Shown: positions 16,425 through 23,437 of the stretch, one piece after another
How positions within the stretch are numbered: the first letter of the stretch is position 1
Layout: each line of letters opens with the position of its first letter
Assembly: GCA_945787595.1 (NCBI GenBank)
Contig: CALZJV010000478.1
Span: 1-26,611, forward strand
Direction of reading: 5' to 3'
Origin: an uncultured Desulfobacterales bacterium
Lineage (GTDB): Bacteria; Desulfobacterota; Desulfobacteria; Desulfobacterales; JAFDCJ01
DNA: 26,611 nt
Notes under the pieces: model-generated
What the model was told of the DNA's origin: nothing
The model's input: the letters and a program-made list of their open reading frames with translations, nothing else
Databases searched by the model: none
Made by a program: the position numbers and the translations under genes

Positions 16425-16910
16425 ATGAAGCGCAATGACTCAGCAGGCAAGAAACGGATGCTCGATCAACTCGATTGTCAGATGATCGAGTTGCTGCAAA
16501 AGGATGGGCGCATTTCAAACACCGAAATCGCGAAGAAGATTGGTATGTCTGAGGCGACTGTCAGAACACGTCTGAACCGACTTATTCAAGAAGAATATAT
16601 TCAAATTGTTGCGGTGAGCAACCCCATAAAGTTGGGATTTAAAATTGTCGGCAACATTCGAATTCATGTCGAGATCAAGAAGATGGACAATATCATAATA
16701 GAATTGAAAAAATTAAAGCCGTTGTGGTTTGTTGTTCAAACCACCGGCGGTACCGGAATCGATACGGAATTTGTTGCCAAGTCGCTGGATGAGCTTAATG
16801 AGCTAATTTTCGAAAAAATCAATAAAATCGACGGTGTCATCAAAACGGAAACATCATTGTTCCTGAACTATATAAAAAGACAGTATGACTGGGGAACGGC
16901 TCTGTATTAG
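16425..16910 (+). CDS. Lrp/AsnC family transcriptional regulator
   Basis: A 161-residue regulator. Residues about 15-60 form the winged helix-turn-helix: LDCQMIELLQKDGRISNTEI, AKKIGMSEATVRTRLNRL, then EEYIQIVAVSNP. The rest is the RAM (ligand/oligomerisation) domain with alternating strands and helices, ending KTETSLFLNYIKRQYDWG. The open frame continues upstream to 16326, but that part is repeat sequence. The ATG at 16425-16427 follows AGGGGAGAG at good spacing. It is transcribed away from mmsA, and the pyrimidine genes follow on both sides, so I infer that it senses an intermediate such as beta-alanine or a pyrimidine and controls the cluster. The GCCTAAA motif or the palindrome at 16118-16139 are candidate binding sites. 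Confidence 0.9.
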   Translation: MKRNDSAGKKRMLDQLDCQMIELLQKDGRISNTEIAKKIGMSEATVRTRLNRLIQEEYIQIVAVSNPIKLGFKIVGNIRIHVEIKKMDNIIIELKKLKPLWFVVQTTGGTGIDTEFVAKSLDELNELIFEKINKIDGVIKTETSLFLNYIKRQYDWGTALY

Positions 16911-16978
16911 GCGCTTAGAAATTATTTGGGTATTTTGTGGCAAAAAACCAAGCAAAGAATTTTTCACCACCTTGTTGC

Positions 16979-17060
16979 GATTGAAGATTGAAGATTTAAG
17001 GTTCGCCTTCGGCGGATCGATTTTATAAAGGCCTGGCAAAAACCGAAAGAGCGACACGCT
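16979..17060. repeat. Heptamer-repeat element, copy 6 (shares a module with copy 3)
   Basis: TTGAAGATTTAAGGT (16988-17002) and the following CGCC-TTC-GGCG hairpin match 8181-8208 of copy 3 almost base for base. Core AGAGCGACAC lies near 17048-17057. There is no matching right arm; copy 7 follows immediately. Confidence 0.65.
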
Positions 17061-17068
17061 CATATCAA

Positions 17069-17186
17069 AGGGCAGAAAGCAAAGCGCATAGCGTAAGGAA
17101 AAAGGACTGTTTTCATTTTTTCCCCTGTGCCCTATGCCCCATGTTCTTTGCCCATCTGCTTTCTACGCTCTGCCTTACGCTCCACC
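17069..17186. repeat. Inverted heptamer-repeat element, copy 7
   Basis: The left arm (17070-17105) holds degenerate 7-base units such as GGCAGAA, AGCAAAG, CGCATAG and CGTAAGG. The right arm (17127-17186) holds inverted units such as CCTATGC, CCCATGT, CGCTCTG and CCTTACG. Periodicity is clear, but units are less alike than in copy 4. The right arm abuts or enters the stop end of the next minus-strand gene. Confidence 0.5.
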
Positions 17187-17486
17187 AACCCCATATTCCG
17201 GCTCGCCCATAACCCCCCAAACGGTTTTCCACTTATCGTTTATTTGGGATATTTTGTCTTCAATTTCATTTTTATGGCCGCTCCATTCCGCCGGGCACTC
17301 TCTGGCAAGAAGGTCGATGCGTTCATTTAAATCATCGACAATCCCATTGAGTTCGTCCACCGTTGGGCCGATCTTACTCTTATTATCTGCCGACAATAAT
17401 TCCGTTTTGCGAATGACATCATAAAGTTTTGCCTTCCATTGGGTTAGTTCTATTCTAACGCTGTCACAATATGATTTAGCATCCAT
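17175..17486 (-). CDS. Small charged helical protein of unknown function
   Basis: 103 residues, not recognised. It is rich in Lys, Glu, Asp and Leu/Ile with a heptad-like pattern from about residue 10 to 90 (for example TVDELNGIVDDLNERIDLLA), suggesting one or two long helices or a coiled coil. It has no signal peptide or membrane segment. Two Cys are present (7 and 64). The ATG follows AGAAAGGAAAAG at good spacing, which supports translation. The last residues (GVGGA) derive from sequence bordering the repeat element. Role unknown. Confidence 0.6.
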   Translation of the reverse strand: MDAKSYCDSVRIELTQWKAKLYDVIRKTELLSADNKSKIGPTVDELNGIVDDLNERIDLLARECPAEWSGHKNEIEDKISQINDKWKTVWGVMGEPEYGVGGA

Positions 17487-17597
17487 AGCTTTTCCTTTCT
17501 GTAATTTATCTCAAACTGAGCAAACTACATCACTTATAATATGGTATTAAACAACATTAAAACCTGATAGCGGGATGTCAATCAGCAGGGCAGGATT

Positions 17598-17978
17598 TCA
17601 GGTGTCTCTTTTTTTCAGCAGGTTATTTTCAATAGCCTGCATCCATTGGGGCGGGTAGGGCACTTTGAAGGCGGCGGTGTCTTTTCCGTTCTGTGAATTG
17701 ATAAAATCAATTTTAACTAGGGATTGGTGGAGATCTGTGCCTTTGTGGGATCGACCGTGATATACCCTGGCAATTCTTGAAGCCGGGATTTCCAGTTCTA
17801 TTTTTTTTATCCGGCTGCGGTAAAAGAGCCGATCGGAAAGCAGCAGCAAAAAACCGCTGCTTTTACGCGGGGAACCGGGCTCGGCGGCCCGGCCGAAATA
17901 GTTGATTCCAAAACTCATCGCCAGAATTGTTTGGTTGCCGAAGCGATCTTCGATCCATTTGCGATCACGCCAACGCAC
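17598..17978 (-). CDS. Hypothetical protein, possible PH-like fold
   Basis: 126 residues, not firmly recognised. The alternation of strands around GFLLLLSDRLFYRSRIKKIELEIPASRIARVYHG, followed by LVKIDFIN and a C-terminal amphipathic helix PQWMQAIENNLL, resembles bacterial PH/GRAM-like domains, but this is a pattern impression. It starts at a GTG (17976-17978) that overlaps the end of the upstream membrane-protein gene by 14 bases, so the two are probably translated together and may act as a pair at the membrane. No signal peptide or membrane helix is seen. Confidence 0.6.
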   Translation of the reverse strand: MRWRDRKWIEDRFGNQTILAMSFGINYFGRAAEPGSPRKSSGFLLLLSDRLFYRSRIKKIELEIPASRIARVYHGRSHKGTDLHQSLVKIDFINSQNGKDTAAFKVPYPPQWMQAIENNLLKKRDT

Positions 17979-18345
17979 CCAGGCAATGTATTAATTTTTT
18001 ACGGGCCAGATTGTGCCGGCGGCCGCTGGTGCTGCCCATGGCTGCAAGAATAGCGTTTGCAATTTCCTCATCTTTTTTGCCCTGCTGGCGCAAGGTACGA
18101 ATCTTGTCTCCGTTTATTTCGACTAATTGACGAAAGCCGGCCTGATCGCGTGAAAAAAAGACAAAAAATCCTAAAATGAATACAAGGACTGAAGAGACTG
18201 CAGCCACATATACATCGTGACCCGGATCAGGGAAAAATGGCCTCAGTAGGCTGCCCGGATTACCCGCATTGAGTATGGAATACATGGCAACCAATCCGAT
18301 TACGATCATGAGCCCATAAATTATGTACAATAGCGGTTTCGGCAA
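17965..18345 (-). CDS. Hypothetical membrane protein with two transmembrane helices
   Basis: 126 residues, not recognised. Two hydrophobic helices (about 5-27 and 46-65) are separated by a Gly/Pro-rich loop. A soluble, basic C-terminal part follows that contains GDKIRTLRQQGKKDEEIANAILAAMG, which has the look of a short helical SHOCT-like or DNA-binding-like tail. The start is a TTG (18343-18345) with a poor ribosome site, so the exact N-terminus is uncertain. It overlaps the downstream hypothetical gene by 14 bases, indicating a two-gene unit. Confidence 0.55.
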   Translation of the reverse strand: MPKPLLYIIYGLMIVIGLVAMYSILNAGNPGSLLRPFFPDPGHDVYVAAVSSVLVFILGFFVFFSRDQAGFRQLVEINGDKIRTLRQQGKKDEEIANAILAAMGSTSGRRHNLARKKLIHCLGALA

Positions 18346-18370
18346 TGATCTGGTACCTGTCTAAAACTTG

Positions 18371-18711
18371 GGACACGGATTTACACGGATGAACACTGAT
18401 CTTCAAGCTCTATGTCTCGGAATTTTTACAACTCATAGAAAATATAGGATAATTTTTGAGGTTTGAGTTATTTTGTCTCAATCATGGAATGATGGGATGG
18501 TGAGTTTTTTAAAGGATGTTATCTTATTATTATTTTTCGTCAAGACGAATTTTGCCATTACCCCAACATTCCATAATCTTCTCCGAGCCCTAAGCCCTAC
18601 GAGCCGGAGGTCAAAGCCCATATTTCCAATATTTCAGCGTTCCAACATTCCAATTGGGGCGAAGCCCCTAACTTGTTCATCCGTCAAATCTGTGTTTATC
18701 TGTGTCCTGTT
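18371..18711. repeat. Inverted decamer-repeat element with a nested heptamer element
   Basis: The left arm (18371-18400) reads as 10-base units GGACACGGAT, TTACACGGAT and GAACACTGAT. The right arm (18674-18710) is the inverted counterpart with units related to ATCTGTGTTT. Nested between them are heptamer-type arms: ATGGAATGATGGGATGG near 18483-18500 and TTCCAACATTCCAATTGGG near 18639-18658. The whole spacer between the permease and membrane-protein genes consists of this element. Confidence 0.65.
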
Positions 18712-18770
18712 GAAAATGGGGAACAACCGTTGCGGCGATTCCCCATTGTCGTTTTTTAATTTCTGTTGAA

Positions 18771-20318
18771 TTAGACCGGCCGGACTTCGCCTTCTTTCAT
18801 GGCGGCCCACTGCGCTTCAGCCTCCTGCCAGGCCTCTTCCGACGCCTCCTTCTCCCAGACCTCCAAACCTCGTTCCGCCCGGGTGGCGCCTGGCAAAAGA
18901 TTATCCAGCAGTATGCCAAGGAAGGCGGTCACCGCCATTCCGGTGGTTAAAATCGCCTGCAATATACTGCCGATAAGCCCGATAAACGTGCCCGCTGCGC
19001 TCCAGTCAATTGGAACTGCACCGGCGGACAGCATCGGGTTGAAATGATAAGGCACCGACAGTCCCGCAAAAAAGGATATACCGATGATAAACAGATTGCG
19101 GGAGTTGTTCAGGTTGACGATTTGAAGGTTGGAGAGACCCACGGAGGCAATCATCCCGAATAATCCGACAAACATCGCCCCAACGACCGGTTTGGGTATG
19201 GTGGCGAGAAGGGCACTGAATTTGGCGATGATAGGTATGAAAAGCATAACTGCTGCCCCGCAGCGTACCACCCGGCGACTGGCGACTCTCGTCAGTCCGA
19301 TGGAGCCAATGTTTTCCGAATAGGTGGTGGTTCCGTTGCCGGTTTGCAGGATACCTGCAATCAGGCAACCCAGCCCTTCGGCACCCAAACCCCTTGAAAT
19401 CATATGCCCGGTCGGTACAGGTGCTTCGGAGATCCGGGCACAGGCATAATAATCGCCGATGGACTCAATCATGGAGGCCAGGTAGCCGGCCGTCATGCCA
19501 AGGGCGCCGGCCCACAGGGTTGTGCTGCCCAAATCCGGAAAACCCCACTTAAACGGAATCATCGGTTTAAACCAAAACCAGGGCGCGGCGGCCACCAGGT
19601 CCGTTTTAAGATAAGCCGGGCTGTCGGGTGAAATCATGCCGGTGGCCGTGCCGATCAGCGATACAAGCCATCCCGTCGCGATGGCAAGAAGAACGGGGAA
19701 CAGCATAAATACTCTGGATTTATGCGAAAATACCTGGGAATAGAGGATAAGGGCCACAAGGGTGATCAGCGAAATGATCCAGTTTGTGGCCATCCAGGGG
19801 GCACCGAGACTGAACAGCGCCAGCCCGATCATGGCGATGGTCGGTCCGATAACAATGGGGCTGATAATCTTGCGTACATGCCCAATGATGCCGGTGTAAC
19901 CGAGAACGATTTCAAACACGGAGGCGATCATGATGGCTCCGGCGATTTCCTGGATTTGGATTTGCCACAGGGGTTCGGATCCGGTGAGTTTTTTGGCCGC
20001 TACCATACCGATAATGGCAAATGTGGGCCCCAAAAATGAGAACGTTCCACCCTGGATCACCGGCAGCTTGTTCCCCAAGGGGGACTGCTGGATCAGGGTG
20101 CAGATACCCGATGCGAAAAAGATGGTTGATATCATCAGCATCAGTTCTTCCGGAGGCAGTCCGATGGCTCCGCCGACAATGAATGGAATAAGCACGGTGG
20201 CACCGAACATGGTCAGATACTGCTGAATTCCAAGCAACACCGCCAGCGGCCATTTGGGCTTACTGCCAAGCGGGTAAACAATCCAATGTTGTTTTTCCTG
20301 TGTTAGTTCTTCGCTCAT
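18771..20318 (-). CDS. NCS2 family nucleobase permease, uracil/pyrimidine type
   Basis: A 515-residue inner-membrane symporter of the nucleobase-ascorbate (NCS2) family with about 14 hydrophobic segments. Landmarks are LLGIQQYLTMFGATVLIPFIVG in helix 1, QGGTFSFLGPTFAI in the helix 3 half-strand region, GMTAGYLASMIESIGDYYACAR in helix 8 carrying the substrate-binding Glu, and TGNGTTTYSENIGSIGLTRVASR in helix 10, matching the family motif with Glu-Asn-x-Gly-(4)-Thr-Arg. The Glu in that motif favours uracil-type over xanthine-type members. The C-terminal tail past residue 480 is long and acidic. The ATG follows AAGGAGGAG. It lies next to the pyrimidine reductive genes, so it likely imports uracil or thymine; purines are not excluded. 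Confidence 0.87.
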   Translation of the reverse strand: MSEELTQEKQHWIVYPLGSKPKWPLAVLLGIQQYLTMFGATVLIPFIVGGAIGLPPEELMLMISTIFFASGICTLIQQSPLGNKLPVIQGGTFSFLGPTFAIIGMVAAKKLTGSEPLWQIQIQEIAGAIMIASVFEIVLGYTGIIGHVRKIISPIVIGPTIAMIGLALFSLGAPWMATNWIISLITLVALILYSQVFSHKSRVFMLFPVLLAIATGWLVSLIGTATGMISPDSPAYLKTDLVAAAPWFWFKPMIPFKWGFPDLGSTTLWAGALGMTAGYLASMIESIGDYYACARISEAPVPTGHMISRGLGAEGLGCLIAGILQTGNGTTTYSENIGSIGLTRVASRRVVRCGAAVMLFIPIIAKFSALLATIPKPVVGAMFVGLFGMIASVGLSNLQIVNLNNSRNLFIIGISFFAGLSVPYHFNPMLSAGAVPIDWSAAGTFIGLIGSILQAILTTGMAVTAFLGILLDNLLPGATRAERGLEVWEKEASEEAWQEAEAQWAAMKEGEVRPV

Positions 20319-20490
20319 TATCTGATCTCCTCCTTCTGTTTATCCCCTTAGGGGGTTAATGATATACTCCTGTTTCAGAGTGTTATTTACAAAGGTGATT
20401 TAGTTGCCGTTAATCATCCCTGATTATAGGTATAGGGATATAAAATTTCCCACCGATGAGCCGGAGGAACCCGCAATTGGTCTTCTCGCA

Positions 20491-21363
20491 TCAGCCGGAT
20501 ATCGTGCGGCTCAAATCGCCATACATGTCGGGCCGCAGATCCCGGAAAAACTGCCAGCCGTCCCGGACTTGCCGGATCTCATCCAGATCGAGGTCTGCCA
20601 TTACAACCTCATCCTTGTCCTCGCTTCCCTTGACGAGTATCTCTCCACGGGGATCTACGAAATAGCTGGAGCCGTAAAATCGGCCGAATTCCCAGGGCTT
20701 TTCCAGGCCGACGCGGTTATTGGCACCAATAAAAACACCGTTGGCGACGGCCTGGGCCGGCTGCTCAAGCTGCCACAGGTACTGGGATTTACCGGCCGTG
20801 GTGGCCGAAGGGTTAAACAAAATTTCAGCGCCTTTCAGGGCCAGGACCCGGGCACATTCCGGAAAATGGCGATCATAGCAGATATAAATACCTATTTTGG
20901 CATAGGCGGTTTCAAACACCGGAAAACCCATATTGCCGGGTTTGAAATAGAACTTTTCCCAGAACCCCGGCCAGGTGTGAGGGATATGAATCTTTCTGAA
21001 CTTTCCAAGATAGGTTCCGTCCGCATCCACGACGGCGGCCGTGTTATAGTAGACACCGTCGATTTCCATTTCATAAACCGGAATCACCATCACCATGCGG
21101 TATTTTTTGGCATATTCAGCCAGTCTCTCGACGGTCGGTCCCGGGACTTTTTCGGCTGTCTGGTACCACTTAGTGTCCTGCTCGGCACAAAAATAGGGTC
21201 CGTAAAAAATTTCCTGGAGGCAGAGAATTTGAGCGCCTTTTTCTCCGGCTTCTTCGATGAGCGGTATATGCTTCCGGATCATGGCCTCTTTGATCTCGAC
21301 AGGAGAACCATCGTGTTTGGCATTGGAGGCCTGGACGTGGGCACATTTTACAATTCTGGACAT
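20491..21363 (-). CDS. Nitrilase-type beta-ureidopropionase (N-carbamoyl-beta-alanine amidohydrolase)
   Basis: A 290-residue carbon-nitrogen hydrolase with the catalytic triad Glu51 (CLQEIFYGPYF), Lys124 (KFRKIHIPH) and Cys162 (YICYDRHFPE). It would convert N-carbamoyl-beta-alanine to beta-alanine, CO2 and NH3, the third step of reductive pyrimidine breakdown. The IHIPHTWPGFWEKFYFKPGN stretch and GANNRVGLE are typical of N-carbamoyl amidohydrolase/ureidopropionase members. I place the start at 21361-21363, right behind GGGAGGA; an ATG four codons earlier lies upstream of that site. It diverges from preT across a 631-base spacer that contains GCCTAAA repeats close to this gene. N-carbamoylputrescine amidase is a near relative, but context favours the ureidopropionase. 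Confidence 0.88.
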   Translation of the reverse strand: MSRIVKCAHVQASNAKHDGSPVEIKEAMIRKHIPLIEEAGEKGAQILCLQEIFYGPYFCAEQDTKWYQTAEKVPGPTVERLAEYAKKYRMVMVIPVYEMEIDGVYYNTAAVVDADGTYLGKFRKIHIPHTWPGFWEKFYFKPGNMGFPVFETAYAKIGIYICYDRHFPECARVLALKGAEILFNPSATTAGKSQYLWQLEQPAQAVANGVFIGANNRVGLEKPWEFGRFYGSSYFVDPRGEILVKGSEDKDEVVMADLDLDEIRQVRDGWQFFRDLRPDMYGDLSRTISG

Positions 21364-21450
21364 AAATCCTCCCATATGAAAAAAATGTTTTTAGGTGTCT
21401 ACCATTGATATTATTGCATTTATTGGCAAAATAGCAGGTTGCTCACAAAA

Positions 21451-21488
21451 TTGCCTAAAATTAAAAAATGCCTAAATTGCCTAAAATT
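21451..21488. promoter_or_regulatory. Three GCCTAAA direct repeats, candidate operator
   Basis: TTGCCTAAAATT at 21451-21462, ATGCCTAAATT at 21468-21478 and TTGCCTAAAATT at 21477-21488 lie about 90-125 bases upstream of the ureidopropionase start. The same word overlaps the -10 boxes of the mmsA and preT promoters (ACGCCTAAAAT for preT). Confidence 0.45.
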
Positions 21489-21771
21489 GAGGCATGCTAT
21501 CAATTTTATCTGAATTTGACCTGCCAGGTTATGTATGGCTCAAATGATCGTAAATCTGCCATTTGCAACTTGCGTGGTTATAAAAAGACGTAGCGAAGCG
21601 ACACCGGAAATTTAGTCATTTCAAATTTTAGCTCATCTTTCAGGTTTATCCGGGTTAATGATCCATTCCTGGAAAATCAGACTACTTATATTGTCAACAG
21701 GAAAATGCGTCAAGTTTTTTATGAAATCGTCTAATTCCGTGAATCCTTGTTATTTTATCAGCGGATAATAA

Positions 21772-21800
21772 TTGACAATTTTCCCGGAAACGCCTAAAAT
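21772..21800 (+). promoter_or_regulatory. preT promoter with overlapping GCCTAAAAT motif
   Basis: TTGACA at 21772-21777, exactly 17 bases, and TAAAAT at 21795-21800, with GCC directly before the -10 box. This matches the mmsA promoter in spacing and in the GCC-TAAA overlap. The leader to the GTG at 21995 would be about 190 bases. Confidence 0.6.
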
Positions 21801-21826
21801 CTCCGCTTGTTCCAAATTACAAGCAT

Positions 21827-21963
21827 AGTTGATTGGTTGGCCGGCTGATTGGTAGACAAAGAGAATATTGGCACTAATTCAATGTGCTGTGAATTAGGAG
21901 GCGTCGTGTGTCCAATTTTCCATAATCGCAGATCAACTTTATTTCCAACTTAACCAATCAACT
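21827..21963. repeat. Inverted repeats in the preT leader
   Basis: AGTTGATTGGTT (21827-21838) and AACCAATCAACT (21952-21963) are perfect 12-base reverse complements, with 7-base-period units around them. Inside lies a palindrome CTAATTCA-(8)-TGAATTAG (21874-21897). In RNA these would fold into a nested structure ending about 30 bases before the preT start. Confidence 0.55.
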
Positions 21964-21994
21964 GCGTAACGATATTCAGAAGGAGGAACTCATT

Positions 21995-23248
21995 GTGAGT
22001 AATGTTGAAAAATTTAAGCATATGAGCAAAGGACTTGACCTGAAATTGCGGTTTAAGAACATGAGCGGGGCGATTCGTACGATCAAAGGAAACAACATTT
22101 TAGGAGGAGCTTGTGGTGTTCTTTGTCCGACCTCCCGCTTGTGCGAGGAAAAGTGCAGTGCGATGTTTAAATCTCAAAATCGTCCCGAAGGCGCTGACCG
22201 ACCCATCCAGATCGGCCGGATCCAACGGTTTTTAATTGAACATTCCTGGGGTCGAGATATTGAAGTTTTTGAAAAAGCCGCTATGCGGCAGGAAAAAGTG
22301 GCTGTGGTGGGGTCCGGCCCCGGCGGATTGAGTTGTGCGGCTGAGCTGGCCAAAGATGGCTATCAGGTGACGGTCTTTGAGGCCAAACCCGAACCCGGGG
22401 GAGTACTTCGATATGGGGTCGTGTCTTACAGATTTGACATGGATTTCTTAGAAAATGAAATGAAAGATATCAAGTCTTTAGGAATCAAATTTCAATGCAA
22501 CTCCGCCATCAGCGGCAAAGCGGGCGCCGAAAAATTATTACAGAACGGTTTTGAGGCGGTATTCCTGGCTCCCGGGCTCTGGGAGGCCGCCAGCATAAAG
22601 TCGACCGGCCGCGATATCGACGGGCTGTTTTCATCGGTGGATTATCTGTCTGCTTTACGAGACGGCCGCTTTGAAGAAATGGAAAAGAAAATTCAAGGTA
22701 AAACCGTAGCGGTTATCGGCGGCGGGTCGGTGGCCATGGATTGTATTGAGTCTGCCGTCAGGCTTGCGGCCAAAGATGTCTATCTGATTTACCGGCGTTC
22801 TTACTCTCAGATGCCGGCGGAAGCCGATGAGAGAATCGAGGCGCTTGAGTGCGGGGTTCATTTCCTGCTACTAAATCAACCGCTGGATTATGTAACAGAT
22901 GACCAAAATCGCTTGATGGGATTGCAGCTGGTCCGCACCCGTTTGGGCGAGCCCGACGAGTCCGGTCGCAGACGGCCTGAGAATATCGCGGGTTCCGAAT
23001 GGACCATGGATGCGGATGTGGTGATCGAGGCCATCGGCAACATCGCCGCTGAAGATTCACCGCAGTGGTATCCCAACATCCAAATTGATGATAAAAAACT
23101 TATCAAAGCGGATGCGGAAACCGGCAAAACCTCAGTTGACGGCATTTTTGCCGGCGGTGATATCGTGCGCGGGCCAGCCCTTGTGGTCCAGGCGGTTCAG
23201 GACGGCAAATTGGCTGCGGTTGCCATTAAGGAATATCTGAAGGAATGA
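21995..23248 (+). CDS. preT: NAD-dependent dihydropyrimidine dehydrogenase, PreT-type flavoprotein subunit
   Basis: A 417-residue GltD-like oxidoreductase that would pass electrons between NAD(P)H and PreA. It has Cys40, 44, 50 and 54 in GACGVLCPTSRLCEEKC, an FAD-binding VAVVGSGPGGLSCAAELA (about 102-119), PEPGGVLRYGV, a second nucleotide site VAVIGGGSVAMDC (about 238-250), and the closing FAD segment GIFAGGDIVRGPALVVQA. A GTG start follows AAGGAGG. Compared with PreT and the N-terminus of mammalian DPD, the first Cys-rich stretch (CxxC...PCxxxCP) is missing, and the frame closes at a stop about 75 bases upstream, so it is not hidden there. The two N-terminal 4Fe-4S clusters may therefore be incomplete. 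It is the first gene of preT-preA-dihydropyrimidinase. Confidence 0.87.
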   Translation: MSNVEKFKHMSKGLDLKLRFKNMSGAIRTIKGNNILGGACGVLCPTSRLCEEKCSAMFKSQNRPEGADRPIQIGRIQRFLIEHSWGRDIEVFEKAAMRQEKVAVVGSGPGGLSCAAELAKDGYQVTVFEAKPEPGGVLRYGVVSYRFDMDFLENEMKDIKSLGIKFQCNSAISGKAGAEKLLQNGFEAVFLAPGLWEAASIKSTGRDIDGLFSSVDYLSALRDGRFEEMEKKIQGKTVAVIGGGSVAMDCIESAVRLAAKDVYLIYRRSYSQMPAEADERIEALECGVHFLLLNQPLDYVTDDQNRLMGLQLVRTRLGEPDESGRRRPENIAGSEWTMDADVVIEAIGNIAAEDSPQWYPNIQIDDKKLIKADAETGKTSVDGIFAGGDIVRGPALVVQAVQDGKLAAVAIKEYLKE

Positions 23249-23371
23249 CGAATGACGAGTGACAAATGACGAATTGTGGAAGTCGCTCCGCTCCGTCAAT
23301 TTGATTATAATTGCACTGAAAATGATAGCATTCCTTAATTAGACATTCGACCTTCGTCATTCGTCATTTTA
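23243..23371. repeat. Inverted heptamer-repeat element, copy 8, between preT and preA
   Basis: The left arm (23243-23277) is five 7-base units related to GAATGAC and begins over the preT stop codon. The right arm (23344-23371) holds inverted units related to CATTCGT. AATGACGAATGACGA (23244-23258) and its exact complement (23354-23368) form a 15-base perfect inverted repeat. Core GTCGCTCCGCTC is at 23283-23294. In the transcript it would form a hairpin between two genes that encode one complex. Confidence 0.75.
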
Positions 23372-23437
23372 TGGATTCACTGAATATAAAATTGAGTCAA
23401 TTATGCATAGCAAGCTCGCTATATAGGAGGAAACGTC

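Larger units (their letters stand above)
21364..21994. other. Large divergent regulatory spacer between ureidopropionase and preT
   Basis: No gene is supported in 631 bases. It contains three GCCTAAA direct repeats (21451-21487), an isolated repeat-family core GTAGCGAAGCGACACC (about 21591-21606), the preT promoter (21772-21800), and a preT leader with two inverted repeats: arms at 21827-21838/21952-21963 and a palindrome at 21874-21897. Confidence 0.7.

Noticed and set aside
20404..21408. A 334-codon plus-strand open frame
   Set aside because: It is antisense to the ureidopropionase gene, whose catalytic Glu, Lys and Cys are all present; the plus-strand translation has no recognisable domain.
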